Numbered from the stretch's first letter, positions 42,380 through 51,769 are shown. The stretch: DNA of 64,000 nt from Palsa-459 sp963841965 (GCA_963841965.1 CAWJES010000006.1:6735-70734); one strand, 5' to 3'. Notes: generated from the letters alone by a model not told the origin. Numbers and translations are program-made.

Positions 42380-43326
42380 CCGTGCCGCCAGCCCACATCG
42401 GGCAACGGCGCGCCGCGCAGACGCCTCACTGACGGGTCCTCCACGACCCGGCCGATCATGATCGGCGCCCGCAGGCCGGCGTCCGCGAAGCCGGTCGTCA
42501 CGGCACCCGGATCGGGGTGGCTGAACACGAGCTCGTAGTCCTCCCCCCCGCCGAGCGCCTCCGCCTCGCTCGCACCCGTGGCGGGCGGCACGTGGTCGAT
42601 CTCGATCCCGACGCCCGACGCGTCGGCCACGCGCCGCAGATCTCGCGCGATGCCGTCGGACACGTCGATCATCGAGGTCGCGCCCAGCCGCGCCGCGAGC
42701 CGTCCCTCGGCGATCCGTGCCGACGGCCTGCGGTGCGCGAGCACGAGCGCGTCGTTCAGCCCCGCCCCCTCGCGCCGGAGGCGCAGCCCGGCCGCCGATC
42801 CGCCGAGGGCTCCCGTGACGAACAGGGAGTCGCCGGGACGCGCGCCGCTTCTGGCCACCACCCGGCCCTCGCACTCCTCGCCCACCGCGCTCGCCGTCAC
42901 GGCGACGACGGGCGACTCCGAGAGGTCGCCACCGACGAGGAGGCAGCCGCTTGCCACCGCCGCGTCGCGCGCCGAGGCCGTGATGCCCACGACGTCGACG
43001 GACCCGGGCGCGCAGATGGAGATGACCACCGCCAGGGGTCGCCCGCCCATCGCCGCCACATCGCTCAGGGTTGCCACCGTCGTTCGGTACCCGAGGTCCT
43101 CGACCGGGAACCGATCGAGGTCCAGGTGGACGCCGCCGACGCCCGCATCCGTGCAGAGGAGGAGCCTCCCCGCGGGCCGGTCGAGCACGGCGGCGTCGTC
43201 GCCGATGGGACCGAAGTCCCTACCTGGCGTCGGAGGCCCCGTGAGCGCCGCGATACGCTCGAGAGCGGAGTCCTCACGCCAGGCCCCACCCCCACGGGGG
43301 GCGGTGGTTGGGTTGGGCGGGAGCAC
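42364..43326 (-). CDS. thiL: Thiamine-monophosphate kinase
   Basis: ThiL (320 aa) phosphorylates thiamine monophosphate to the active diphosphate. Motifs: GPIGDDAAVLDRPAGRLLLCTDAGVGGVHLDL, ATLSDVAAMGGRPLAVVIS, LVGGDLSESP, GDSLFVTGALGGSAAG, and IDVSDGIARDLRRVA. The first 15 residues are Pro/Gly rich and the true start may be a little downstream of the ATG at 43326. In place of the usual thiL-tsaE neighbours it stands alone, divergent from pckG over about 60 bp. Confidence 0.92.
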   Translation of the reverse strand: MLPPNPTTAPRGGGAWREDSALERIAALTGPPTPGRDFGPIGDDAAVLDRPAGRLLLCTDAGVGGVHLDLDRFPVEDLGYRTTVATLSDVAAMGGRPLAVVISICAPGSVDVVGITASARDAAVASGCLLVGGDLSESPVVAVTASAVGEECEGRVVARSGARPGDSLFVTGALGGSAAGLRLRREGAGLNDALVLAHRRPSARIAEGRLAARLGATSMIDVSDGIARDLRRVADASGVGIEIDHVPPATGASEAEALGGGEDYELVFSHPDPGAVTTGFADAGLRAPIMIGRVVEDPSVRRLRGAPLPDVGWRHGQDAE

Positions 43327-43387
43327 GGCACTTGCCTACCATGACCCCGACGGGATGGCCCGCCGGGAGACTGCCAAGGAGGAAGCG

Positions 43388-45181
43388 GTGAACCCACCGA
43401 CCACGAACAAGCGGCTTCTCGACTGGGTCGACGAGGTGGCCCAGCTCACCACACCCGATTCGATCCACTGGTGCGACGGCTCTGCGGAGGAGTACGACGC
43501 GCTCTGCCAGCTGCTGGTGGACAACGGCACCTTCACGAGGCTGTCGGACGCCAAGCGGCCCAACAGCTACTGGTCGCACTCGGACCCCGGCGACGTCGCG
43601 CGGGTGGAGGACCGGACCTTCATCTGCTCGGAGCACGAGATCGACGCCGGGCCCACCAACAACTGGATGGACCCCACCGAGATGCGGGGGCTGCTCTCCG
43701 GGCTGTTCGCCGGGTGCATGCGGGGGCGCACGCTCTACGTCGTGCCCTTCTCCATGGGCCCCCTTGGCAGCAGCATCGCGCACATCGGCGTCGAGATCAC
43801 CGACTCGGCCTATGTGGCCGTCTCGATGCGGATCATGACGCGGATGGGCAGGGGCGCCCTCGAGGTCCTCGGAGAGCACGGCGAGTTCGTCCCGTGCCTC
43901 CACTCGGTCGGGATGCCGCTCGAGGAGGGCCAGGCGGACGCTTCCTGGCCGTGCAACGCGGACAACAAGTACATCGTGCAGTTCCCCGAGACCCGCGAGA
44001 TCTGGTCCTTCGGCTCCGGCTACGGCGGCAACGCGCTGCTCGGGAAGAAGTGCTTCGCGCTGCGGATCGCTTCGGTGATGGCCCGCGACGAGGGATGGCT
44101 TGCCGAGCACATGTTCATCCTCAAGCTCACCTCGCCCGGGGGCGAGACGAAGTACGTCACGGGGGCCTTCCCCTCGGCGTGCGGCAAGACCAACCTCGCG
44201 ATGCTGGTGCCCACGCTCAAGGACTGGAAGGTCGAGACGGTGGGCGACGACATCTGCTGGATGAAGTTCGGGGCCGACGGCCGGCTCTACGCGATCAACC
44301 CCGAGGCGGGGTTCTTCGGCGTCGCGCCGGGCACGAACATGCAGACGAACCCGAACGCCATGTACTCGGTCGAGGCCAACACGATCTTCACGAACACCGC
44401 CCTCACGAGCGATGGCGACGTGTGGTGGGAGTCGATGTCGCCCGAGCCGCCCGCCGAGTTGACCGACTGGAAGGGACAGCCGTGGACACCCGAGTCCGGT
44501 ACCCCGGCCGCCCACCCGAACTCGCGGTTCACCGCCCCCGCCGGCCAGGACCCAGCGATCGCGGAGAACTGGGAGGACCCCGTGGGCGTCCCGATCTCGG
44601 CGATCCTCTTCGGTGGCAGGCGAGGCTCGGTCGTGCCGCTTATCCACCAGTCGTTCAACTGGCAGCACGGCGTCTTCATGGGCGCGATCATGTCCTCGGA
44701 GACGACGGCCGCGGCCGTTGGCGCGGTCGGCAACCTCCGCAGGGACCCCTTCGCGATGCTGCCCTTCTGCGGCTACAACATGGCCGACTACTTCGGCCAC
44801 TGGCTGGAGCTGGGCGCGGGTGCCGACCAGTCGAAGCTCCCCGGGATCTTCTACGTGAACTGGTTCCTCAAGGGCGACGACGGCTCGTTCCTCTGGCCCG
44901 GGTACGGGGAGAACTCCCGCGTCCTCAAGTGGGTGTTCGAGCGCATGAACGGCGACGGTGAAGCGACCGAGACCGCCATTGGCTACGTACCGGCCCCCGG
45001 AGCCCTCGACACCGACGGCCTAGGACTCTCGGACGAGACCCTCTCGAGGCTGATGCACGTCGACGACGAGGGATGGCGTGGCGAGGTGCCGCTGATCAGG
45101 GAGCACTTCGCGAAGTTCGCGGACCGGCTCCCCGATGTCCTGCACCACGAGGTCGACGAGCTCGAGCGGCGGCTCGGCTGA
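43388..45181 (+). CDS. pckG: Phosphoenolpyruvate carboxykinase (GTP)
   Basis: GTP-dependent PEPCK (597 aa, normal length), converting oxaloacetate to phosphoenolpyruvate in gluconeogenesis. P-loop FPSACGKTNLAML at about 260, metal site VGDDICWMKFGADG, NPEAGFFGVAPGTN, substrate block YVVPFSMGPLGS, and the GTP-type PFCGYNMADYFGHW and NWFLKGDDGSFLWPGYGENSRVLKW. Start GTG at 43388 after AAGGAGGAAG; an ATG at 43354 is possible. GTP-form PEPCK is common in Actinobacteria and Chloroflexota. Confidence 0.97.
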   Translation: MNPPTTNKRLLDWVDEVAQLTTPDSIHWCDGSAEEYDALCQLLVDNGTFTRLSDAKRPNSYWSHSDPGDVARVEDRTFICSEHEIDAGPTNNWMDPTEMRGLLSGLFAGCMRGRTLYVVPFSMGPLGSSIAHIGVEITDSAYVAVSMRIMTRMGRGALEVLGEHGEFVPCLHSVGMPLEEGQADASWPCNADNKYIVQFPETREIWSFGSGYGGNALLGKKCFALRIASVMARDEGWLAEHMFILKLTSPGGETKYVTGAFPSACGKTNLAMLVPTLKDWKVETVGDDICWMKFGADGRLYAINPEAGFFGVAPGTNMQTNPNAMYSVEANTIFTNTALTSDGDVWWESMSPEPPAELTDWKGQPWTPESGTPAAHPNSRFTAPAGQDPAIAENWEDPVGVPISAILFGGRRGSVVPLIHQSFNWQHGVFMGAIMSSETTAAAVGAVGNLRRDPFAMLPFCGYNMADYFGHWLELGAGADQSKLPGIFYVNWFLKGDDGSFLWPGYGENSRVLKWVFERMNGDGEATETAIGYVPAPGALDTDGLGLSDETLSRLMHVDDEGWRGEVPLIREHFAKFADRLPDVLHHEVDELERRLG

Positions 45182-45192
45182 GCCGCCGCCGG

Positions 45193-45966
45193 GTGCAGAC
45201 GCCCCCGCCGCGGTTCGAGCGGTCCGCCGGGCGCTACGACGCGATCGGCGACGGCTACGCGGTTCGGCGCCGCGTGGAGCCCACGTGGCTGCGTGCCATC
45301 CACTCCGCGGTCGGATCGGCCGCCCGGGTCGTCAACGTCGGTGCGGGCAGCGGCAACTACGAGCCGCAAGCCGCTGGCGTCGTGGGCGTGGAGCCGTCGG
45401 CGACGATGCTCGCCCAGCGTCCGCCTGGCGCCGCGCCCTGCATCCGGGGCGTCGCCGAGGCGCTCCCCTTCGCTGACGAGCGGTTCGACGTCGCGCTCGC
45501 GATCCACACGGTCCACCACTGGTCCGATGCGAACGCGGGTCTCGCCGAACTGCGCCGGGTCGCACGTCGCCAGGTGGTCGTCACGTGGGACCCCGATGTG
45601 AACGCACGCTTCTGGCTCCTGCGCGACTACGTCCCCGAGCTGGCGGACCACGAGGCGACGCTCGCCACCGTCGACGTCGTCGCAGCCGCCCTCGACGTGC
45701 GATCGGTCGACCCGCTGCCCGTGCCGAGGGGATGCAGGGACGGCTTCCTGGGAGCGCATTGGGAGGAGCCGTCCGCGTACCTCGACCCGCGCACCCGGGC
45801 GGCCTCCTCGGGGCTCAGCCTCCTCGACGAGTCGATCGTCACGGACGCGATGGATCGACTGCGCCGCGACGTCGCGAGCGGGTCCTGGGCTGCCGCGAAC
45901 TCGGAGCTGGCCGGGCTTGACGCGCTCGACACCGGCTACCGGCTCGTCGTCGCGGGCAGCACCTAG
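45193..45966 (+). CDS. Class I SAM-dependent methyltransferase
   Basis: About 257-aa methyltransferase of the UbiE/Methyltransf_11 kind: RFERSAGRYDAIGDGYAVRR, SAM loop VVNVGAGSGNYEP (motif I), GVEPSATMLAQR, GVAEALPFADERFDVALAIHTVHHW (motif III-IV), LRRVARRQVVVTWDP. The GTG start at 45193 lies 11 bp after pckG, so they may be co-transcribed. Substrate unknown. Ends overlapping the convergent MFS gene by 4 bp. Confidence 0.85.
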   Translation: MQTPPPRFERSAGRYDAIGDGYAVRRRVEPTWLRAIHSAVGSAARVVNVGAGSGNYEPQAAGVVGVEPSATMLAQRPPGAAPCIRGVAEALPFADERFDVALAIHTVHHWSDANAGLAELRRVARRQVVVTWDPDVNARFWLLRDYVPELADHEATLATVDVVAAALDVRSVDPLPVPRGCRDGFLGAHWEEPSAYLDPRTRAASSGLSLLDESIVTDAMDRLRRDVASGSWAAANSELAGLDALDTGYRLVVAGST

Positions 45967-47282
45967 AGCGCGGTGCGCCCCCGGCGCACCGAGACGCGAC
46001 CGATCAGGTACCCGAGAAGGCATCCCCCCGCCATGACCGCGACGACGGCGTCGCCGACGGAGAACGGCATCGAGATCGCCACGGGGATGAGCGCCCCGAC
46101 GACCCAGAGAAGCTGCTGGCGCACGGCGAACCGCGCGAAGACGCGTCCCTGCGCGCGCTCGGGCACGCGGCGCTGGGTGAGCGCGTCGAACGATGGCTGC
46201 GCGACGGCGCCGGCCAGCCCGGCGATGCCCGCGAGTGCCACCTGCGCCGCGATCGTCCCCAGGTACGAGGCCCCGGCCGCGGCCACCGCGATGAGCGCGA
46301 GCGACGCGGCGAGCAGCGCCTGCTCGGACAGGTGCCGGCGCAGCCGCGAGACGAGGAACAGGCCGACGAGCGCACCAGCCCCCGACGCGGCGAACGCCAG
46401 CCCGAACCACCAGAGGGGCGCGTGCTGGCGGCGCAGCCCGAACGCGATCAGGAAGATGAGGAACCCCGCGGTCATGCGGACCGTCGCGCTCGCGGTGAGC
46501 CCGAGCACGACCTCGGGGTCGTCCACGGGCTTCAGGTCCAGGAGGTCGGCCTCGGCATCGGTGAACTCGACCTCGGCGCGTGCGGTGCGCGGGCGGCCGA
46601 TCTTGAGGCGCAGCGCGCCGTAGGCGCCGATCGAGAACACGATGGACGCGAGGACGAGCACCGCCTCGGCCCCGATCCCCTTCAGCAGCCCGATGGCGGG
46701 CAACGAGACGGCGAAGCCCGCCAGCGTCCCAAGCATCGTCAGCTGCGCGTTGAATCCCGCGAACCCCTCGGCCTCGTCGGTCGCCTCGTGGGCGTCGGGC
46801 CATCCGGCGTCGTCGACGCCCTCGGGGTGGGCGCGCAGCTGGTCGGCGGCGGCCATCTCGGGGACGAGCGCGCCGCGTGTCACGAGGTAGAGCTTCGACA
46901 GCACCAGCACGCAGAACGCGAGCGGGAACAGCCACAGGGAGTTGAGGTAGAAGGCCATGAGGATGCACAGGACGACGCGCCCTGCGCCCGATGCGAACAC
47001 GAGCAGGCGCCTCGCCCCGCGGCTCGCGTCGATGGCGGGGCCGAGCAGCGGCGAGACGACGGCGAACGGCGCGATCGTGAGCAGCAGGTAGAGCAGGACC
47101 TTGCCCTTGGCGGCCTGCGGGGAGATCGAGAAGAACAGCGACCCGGCCAGCGAGATGGTGACCAGCGTGTCCCCGGCGAGCATCGCGACCTGGACGAAGG
47201 CGAGCCTTCCGAAGGCGGTCTGCTGGTCGAACAGGTCGGCCAACGACGCCGCTGCGAGCGACCGCAGGCGACGACGGCTCAT
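45963..47282 (-). CDS. MFS transporter
   Basis: About 439-aa major facilitator protein with about twelve hydrophobic helices and a large charged loop between helices six and seven (PRTARAEVEFTDAEADLLDLKPVDD). N-terminus is basic (MSRRRLRSLAAASLADLFDQQTAFG). Between helices two and three PLLGPAIDASRGARRLL fits the MFS loop motif. Substrate unknown; efflux type is most likely. The ATG at 47282 lies on the far side of a 68-bp divergent spacer from the DUF1295 gene. Confidence 0.8.
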   Translation of the reverse strand: MSRRRLRSLAAASLADLFDQQTAFGRLAFVQVAMLAGDTLVTISLAGSLFFSISPQAAKGKVLLYLLLTIAPFAVVSPLLGPAIDASRGARRLLVFASGAGRVVLCILMAFYLNSLWLFPLAFCVLVLSKLYLVTRGALVPEMAAADQLRAHPEGVDDAGWPDAHEATDEAEGFAGFNAQLTMLGTLAGFAVSLPAIGLLKGIGAEAVLVLASIVFSIGAYGALRLKIGRPRTARAEVEFTDAEADLLDLKPVDDPEVVLGLTASATVRMTAGFLIFLIAFGLRRQHAPLWWFGLAFAASGAGALVGLFLVSRLRRHLSEQALLAASLALIAVAAAGASYLGTIAAQVALAGIAGLAGAVAQPSFDALTQRRVPERAQGRVFARFAVRQQLLWVVGALIPVAISMPFSVGDAVVAVMAGGCLLGYLIGRVSVRRGRTAL

Positions 47283-47350
47283 TGGACGAAGCGTACGGCA
47301 CCTCCCCGCGAAGCCTTAGGAACCGGGCCCGCGTCTGGTTATGTGGTGCG

Positions 47351-48175
47351 ATGCTCCTCGCGACAATCGGCTCGCTCAGCGACTTCTGGGTCTCGGCGGG
47401 CGTCGCCGCGGCCACCGAGATCGTGGTGTTCCTCGTCGCGTTCGCGTGCTCGAGGGTCCTCGGGCGGAACAGCGTCGTCGACGTGTTCTGGGGACTCAGC
47501 TTCGTGGCCGTTGCGGCGACGACGTTCGCCGTCGCGCGCGCCCGGTCGACGGGCTGCCTCGGCCTGCAGGTGACGGTCCTCGCCGCGGTCTGGCTGTGGG
47601 GGCTGCGGCTGGCCGGCTACCTCGCGATCCGCCAGCGCGGCGGCGGCGAGGATCCCCGGTACGCGTGGATCATGAAGGGCGCGAAGGGAAGGAACGAGAC
47701 GCTCTACGCACTGCGCACGATCTACGGGCTGCAGCTCCTCCTCGCCTGGGTCGTGTCCCTGCCCGTGCAGGCGGCGATGGTCGGTGGCCCGCCCATCGCC
47801 TGGCTGGCCGGGGTGGGCGTCGCCGTGTACCTCGTGGGCATCTGCTTCGAGGCGGTCGGAGACGCGCAGCTCCGGCGCTTCAAGGCCGATCCGGCCAATG
47901 CCCGCTCGGTGATGGACCGGGGGCTCTGGGCATGGACGCGGCACCCCAACTACTTCGGCGACGCCACCGTGTGGTGGGGCGTGTGGATCGTCGCGGCGTC
48001 GAGCGGCATCGCCGCAGTGAGCATCGTGGGCCCGATCACGATGACGTGGCTGCTCACGTCCGTCTCGGGCCGTCCGATCCTCGAGCGGTCGCTGTCGCGG
48101 AGGAAGGATGGCTGGGACGAGTACGTGGCGCGGACGAGCTCGTTCCTCCCGCGCCCGCCGCGGCGTGCGCGGTGA
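47351..48175 (+). CDS. DUF1295 domain membrane protein
   Basis: About 274-aa integral membrane protein of the DUF1295 family, related to steroid 5-alpha reductases and isoprenylcysteine methyltransferases. About seven helices; the family block is RGLWAWTRHPNYFGDATVWWGVWI near residue 195, then SGRPILERSLSRRKDGWDEYVARTSSFLP. Reaction unknown in bacteria. ATG at 47351; the frame is open to 47282. The 3' end overlaps the convergent membrane gene by about 120 bp as written, which suggests that gene's stop is wrong through a frameshift. Confidence 0.85.
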   Translation: MLLATIGSLSDFWVSAGVAAATEIVVFLVAFACSRVLGRNSVVDVFWGLSFVAVAATTFAVARARSTGCLGLQVTVLAAVWLWGLRLAGYLAIRQRGGGEDPRYAWIMKGAKGRNETLYALRTIYGLQLLLAWVVSLPVQAAMVGGPPIAWLAGVGVAVYLVGICFEAVGDAQLRRFKADPANARSVMDRGLWAWTRHPNYFGDATVWWGVWIVAASSGIAAVSIVGPITMTWLLTSVSGRPILERSLSRRKDGWDEYVARTSSFLPRPPRRAR

Positions 48176-48989
48176 CGAGCGTCCAGACCCACGCCGCGTC
48201 GCGCACCGTCGGCGGACCGAGGGCGCTCTCGAGCCAGACCCTGATCGCCGCGGGGCTCCTCGCGACGACCGAGGTGTTCGGCCCCCGGGCGAACGGGACG
48301 ACGACGAGGGTGGCGCCCCAGTAGCGGAGCGCGGTGCGCAGCGCCGTGCGCTGCGCGGGCGACGCGGTCGGCGCAAACTGCGGCGCCAGCGCGGCCGACG
48401 CGAGGTCCTTGACCACGCGGTAGCCCGGTTCCGCGGGACCCTGCCGCGCGTCGATCCACCCCGGGCCCGTCCCGCCGACGATCGAGTAGTGCATCGCGTG
48501 CAGCGCCTGCACGGCGAGCAGGTCGGCGGACGTCGTGAAGAACGGGAAGCCGAGGATGACCTGGCCCGGTGGCAGCGAGTCAGCGTTGCGCTGGTACCAC
48601 AGCGGCTCCCACACCCGCGACGCCGAGTAGGGCAGCCCGTGCGACGCGTTGACGGCGAACGGCGCCACGCAGGCGGCGCCGAGCGCGACGGCGAGGACGG
48701 CTCCCGCTGCCCCGCGCCGCAGCGCGCGAACCCGCTCGAGGACGAGCGCGAGCGCGAGGCCGGCGGGAAGGAAGAGGAGCGCGCTGAACCGCTCGTTCAT
48801 CACGTCGTCGAGCAGCGGCAGGTGCCGCGCGTAGTGCCACGCGCTGAACACGTAGTGCCCGCCGAGCGCGAGCCAGGCCACGACGGCGGTCACCGTTGCG
48901 GCGGCGATGAGACGACGCGACCGCCGGAAGACCACGACACCGGCGACGAGCGTCACGGCGAGGACGGGGCCGAGGTAGGTGGGCCGCAT
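48054..48989 (-). CDS. Large membrane protein, C-terminal half (frameshifted)
   Basis: Continues the next entry after a one-base frame change near 49000. From the ATG at 48989 (MRPTYLGPVLAVTLVAGVVVF) about six more hydrophobic helices follow to about residue 110, then a soluble part with FPFFTTSADLLAVQALHAMHYSIVGGTG. Domain plan (many helices then an external C-terminus) fits glycosyltransferase-39/DUF6044-like enzymes that use polyprenyl-linked sugars. The end runs into the convergent DUF1295 gene in a frame of low quality, so the true stop is likely about 48170. Confidence 0.5.
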   Translation of the reverse strand: MRPTYLGPVLAVTLVAGVVVFRRSRRLIAAATVTAVVAWLALGGHYVFSAWHYARHLPLLDDVMNERFSALLFLPAGLALALVLERVRALRRGAAGAVLAVALGAACVAPFAVNASHGLPYSASRVWEPLWYQRNADSLPPGQVILGFPFFTTSADLLAVQALHAMHYSIVGGTGPGWIDARQGPAEPGYRVVKDLASAALAPQFAPTASPAQRTALRTALRYWGATLVVVPFARGPNTSVVARSPAAIRVWLESALGPPTVRDAAWVWTLVTAHAAAGAGGTSSSAPRTRPSHPSSATATARGSDGPRRT

Positions 48990-49932
48990 CGAGCCGTCCC
49001 CAGTTCGGAACCCACCACAGGATCGTGCCGGGCACCGCGACGAGGTAGCTGCGCAGGCTCGCGTCCGCGGGCGAGATGCCCGGCCAGATGGGACCGACGA
49101 AGTGGCCGGGCCCGTGGAGCGCGTAGTAGGCGGGCCATGCGAGGAGCACCACTGACACCCCTGCAGCGGTGGCGAGTCCGGGAAGTCCGTGTCGCAGCGA
49201 GGCGGTCGCCGCACCGCGGTCGGTGACCACGGCCGCTGCGAGCAGGACGGCGAGTGACACGGCCGAGGCCGCCAGCACCATTACGAGCAGCTCGGTTCCG
49301 CTGAAGAACTGCACGACCAGCAGGAGCCCGAGCGCCACGCCCACCGCGACCGCCGAGCGCTCCTTGCGCCAGAACAGCTCGTCGAGGCACGCAAGCACGA
49401 GGGGCGGGACGACCAGGAACGTGAGCTGCAGGTGCGCCCCGGCCGCCTGGAAGAGGACCAGCGGGCTGAACGCGTAGAGCGCACCGACGAGTCCGGCCGC
49501 CAGGGAGGATCGGACCCAGCGCTGCGCGACCCACATCGCCGCCACGCCCGAGGCGACCGGCGCGATGAGGAGCGCGACGTTGAGCGAGGTCAGCGGCCCG
49601 AACAGTGCGGTCACCGGGAGGAGGAGGAACGACAGGGCGGTGACCGATGTGTTCGAGAGCAGGTTGATCCCCTGGGGATGGAACATCGCCGTCGAGAAGA
49701 ACGGGTTGTGGCCGTGGGTCAGCGCCACGTACGGCCACTCGAAGAACCAGGTGAACAGTGAGGTGTCCGAGCACGCGCATGTGGTCCCGCGCGAGATGCC
49801 GAGGGCGAGCACGTGGGCGTACATCGCGAGCGACCCGCAGAGGTAGATCAGGGCCCCGGCGCCGAGCGCGAGGCGCCGGCGTCCCGCCGTGCTGCCGGTG
49901 CGATCCGTCGCGGTCCCGCCGGTCGTCAGCAT
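48580..49932 (-). CDS. Large membrane protein, N-terminal half (frameshifted)
   Basis: Start of a polytopic membrane protein: ten or so helices in about 310 residues, with SLFTWFFEWPYVALTHGHNPFF and AMFHPQGINLLSNTSV, a pattern of C-type glycosyltransferases (external loop after helix one with acidic and aromatic residues). True coding ends near 49000 at WWVPNWG; the 140 residues written after that are Arg/Pro rich shadow. Restoring one base in the GGGG at about 49004-49008 joins it to the C-terminal half, giving about 620 residues. Function not assigned. Confidence 0.65.
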   Translation of the reverse strand: MLTTGGTATDRTGSTAGRRRLALGAGALIYLCGSLAMYAHVLALGISRGTTCACSDTSLFTWFFEWPYVALTHGHNPFFSTAMFHPQGINLLSNTSVTALSFLLLPVTALFGPLTSLNVALLIAPVASGVAAMWVAQRWVRSSLAAGLVGALYAFSPLVLFQAAGAHLQLTFLVVPPLVLACLDELFWRKERSAVAVGVALGLLLVVQFFSGTELLVMVLAASAVSLAVLLAAAVVTDRGAATASLRHGLPGLATAAGVSVVLLAWPAYYALHGPGHFVGPIWPGISPADASLRSYLVAVPGTILWWVPNWGRLDAAHLPRPRPRRDARRRCRGLPAVASSHRRRNGDRRRGLARARRALRVQRVALRAAPAAARRRDERAVQRAPLPSRRPRARARPRAGSRAAARGSGSRPRRRARRRLRGAVRRQRVARAALLGVAGVGAAVVPAQR

Positions 49933-49973
49933 CAGTGGCGATCATCGCACGCGAGCGGACGATTGCCGCTCCG

Positions 49974-50378
49974 TCAGGGTGAGTAGGGACGGTGCTCGGT
50001 GCCGGCACCGGGCGTGATGAACAGCGCGTCGCCGGGCTCGTGCACGACGCTGCGATGCCAGACGTTCGTCGGGTTGATCGCCGCCTGGCCCGGGTGGAGC
50101 GCGACGATGACCTCGGCGCCGTCGATCTCCTGGATCAGGTCCACGCGTCCCGACAGCAGGACGACGACCTCTGCGCCCTGCGGATGGCGCTCCCAGGAGT
50201 CCCATGTCTCGCGCTGGGCGATGATCGCGACCAGCCTGCCCTCCGTCCCGTCGCCGGCGATCCGCGCCGCGTAGCTCTCGAGGTACTCCTTCGTCCACTG
50301 GAAATCCGGCAGCGGCATCGCCGTGGAGTTGCTGCCGAGGTGGATGTACGTGCTCGAGAGGTCGAAGGGCTCGGTCAC
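49974..50378 (-). CDS. Cupin domain protein
   Basis: About 134-aa single cupin barrel: SWERHPQGAEVVVLLSGRVDLIQ is motif 1 (the first histidine and glutamate of a metal site), and GQAAINPTNVWHRSVVHEPGDALFITPG is motif 2 with a histidine. It starts at a GTG (50378), VTEPFDLSSTYIHLG. Bacterial cupins of this size are mostly of unknown role. The gap of 42 bp to the frameshifted membrane gene and same strand suggest one unit. Confidence 0.75.
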   Translation of the reverse strand: MTEPFDLSSTYIHLGSNSTAMPLPDFQWTKEYLESYAARIAGDGTEGRLVAIIAQRETWDSWERHPQGAEVVVLLSGRVDLIQEIDGAEVIVALHPGQAAINPTNVWHRSVVHEPGDALFITPGAGTEHRPYSP

Positions 50379-50451
50379 CGCGACGAGTCTAGGAACTCTC
50401 ACCTGCACGGACACGGCTGGAGGAGTCGGCTCCGGCGAGCGGATCCGGGCG

Positions 50452-51300
50452 TCAGGCGTTGGCCTTCGCGGCGCTGTCGATGAGCCCCCCGGTCGGCAGC
50501 CACTCGATGTAGGGGCTGAATCCGTCCCCGGTGTAGATCGGGGCGATCCGCCAGTTCGTGACGGTGTCCCAGACCAGCGCGGCACCGAAGATATCGCTGC
50601 CGTCGGCCTGGGCATTCTCGTTGAGCGTCTGGACGGCGCCGTTCCCGCTCGCGTCGACCTGCACGTCCGACACGATCGCGACATGACCGCCCCCGGACCA
50701 CGTCGGCGAATGCGAGTAGCTGATGACATCGCCCACGCGCGGAGCGCTTCGAGTGCCATTGCGGACGGGCACGAGCCCGTGGGCCAAGGCGTAGTCGTCG
50801 ACGAACTTCGCGCCCGTCTCGTAGGTGGGATCCCATCCGAGGTTTACGTAGAGGAACCGCTGGGCGAGCTCCTGGCAGCCCCAGCCGCTCCAGACGTCGC
50901 CTCCGGGCAGCGCGACCGAGACGGATCCCGTGGGACCGCACGCCGGGACGTCGAGGGCGGGTGTCGTGAGCGCGGCTGCGCCGGCACCCGCGCAGAAGCC
51001 AGGCCACGTGGATTGGTTCAGTGGATCCGCGTAGTAGCGGTCCCAACTCCGCGAGCCCTGCGCGTAGCACGGTCCCGAGCCTCCGCACTCGCCCGGGTTC
51101 GTCAATTGCAACCGCTTGCTGAGCGCCCCGGTCGACACCGCGACCGCCAGACCAGCACCGACCACGAGTGCGATGACGAGGAGCCACGGGAGGAGGCGGT
51201 TCGGTCGGAGCGATGCGGCTTCGGCGTGGCTTGCATTGGCGCGACCCGCGGCATCATCCTCGCGGGCATCGAACGGGAGCGGCCAGTTCAGCTCGCCCAC
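50452..51300 (-). CDS. CHAP-type cell-wall amidase, membrane-anchored
   Basis: About 282-aa protein with one N-terminal helix (LLPWLLVIALVVGAGLAVAVSTG, about residues 34-56) and an external NlpC/P60-superfamily CHAP domain: catalytic cysteine in WSGWGCQELAQRFLYVNLGW, histidine in SGGGHVAIVSDVQV, and the third polar residue in TLNENAQ. CHAP enzymes cleave peptidoglycan stem peptides or amides during growth or division. The GTG at 51300 (VGELNWPLPFDARED) follows GGAGAACACGGAG; residues encoded upstream look random. Signs of secretion fit a wall-remodelling role. Confidence 0.7.
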   Translation of the reverse strand: MGELNWPLPFDAREDDAAGRANASHAEAASLRPNRLLPWLLVIALVVGAGLAVAVSTGALSKRLQLTNPGECGGSGPCYAQGSRSWDRYYADPLNQSTWPGFCAGAGAAALTTPALDVPACGPTGSVSVALPGGDVWSGWGCQELAQRFLYVNLGWDPTYETGAKFVDDYALAHGLVPVRNGTRSAPRVGDVISYSHSPTWSGGGHVAIVSDVQVDASGNGAVQTLNENAQADGSDIFGAALVWDTVTNWRIAPIYTGDGFSPYIEWLPTGGLIDSAAKANA

Positions 51301-51331
51301 GTCGTCTCCGTGTTCTCCGCGTCTCGACTGA

Positions 51332-51769
51332 TCACGCGTCGATCGGCGTGCCCTCGACGAGGAGCGTGACCTCGATATTCCCACGGGTTGCATTGGAGTA
51401 CGGACACACCGCGTTTGCCGCGCGCACGATGGCTGCCGACACCTCGGGGTCGCTGACGCCCGGGATGGACACGTCCAGCGTGACCGAGAGCTCGAAGCCG
51501 CCCTCACTCGTCGGGTGCAGGCTCACCGACGAGTCGATGGCGACGTCGCCGGTCTGCACCTGCTGCCTGCGAGCGACGACTCCCATCGCGCTCTCGAAGC
51601 ACGCGGCATAGCCGACGGCGAAGAGCTCCTCTGGGTTGGTTCCGCCCCCGGCGCCGCCGAGCTCCTTCGGGAGTCGGAGCTGCACATCCAGGTTGCCGTC
51701 CGTCGTCGTGCCGTGACCGTCGCGCCCGCCGACGACATGGGCCTGCGCGGTGTACAGGGTCTTGCGCAT
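51332..51769 (-). CDS. Organic hydroperoxide resistance protein (Ohr/OsmC family)
   Basis: About 145-aa Ohr: TLYTAQAHVVGGRDGH, NPEELFAVGYAACFESAMGVVARR with the peroxidatic cysteine, VDVSIPGVSDPE, and ANAVCPYSNATRGNIEVTLLVEG with the second cysteine. Ohr reduces organic and fatty-acid peroxides using lipoamide thiols. The ATG at 51769 has GGAAGG upstream. No OhrR regulator is adjacent. Confidence 0.92.
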   Translation of the reverse strand: MRKTLYTAQAHVVGGRDGHGTTTDGNLDVQLRLPKELGGAGGGTNPEELFAVGYAACFESAMGVVARRQQVQTGDVAIDSSVSLHPTSEGGFELSVTLDVSIPGVSDPEVSAAIVRAANAVCPYSNATRGNIEVTLLVEGTPIDA

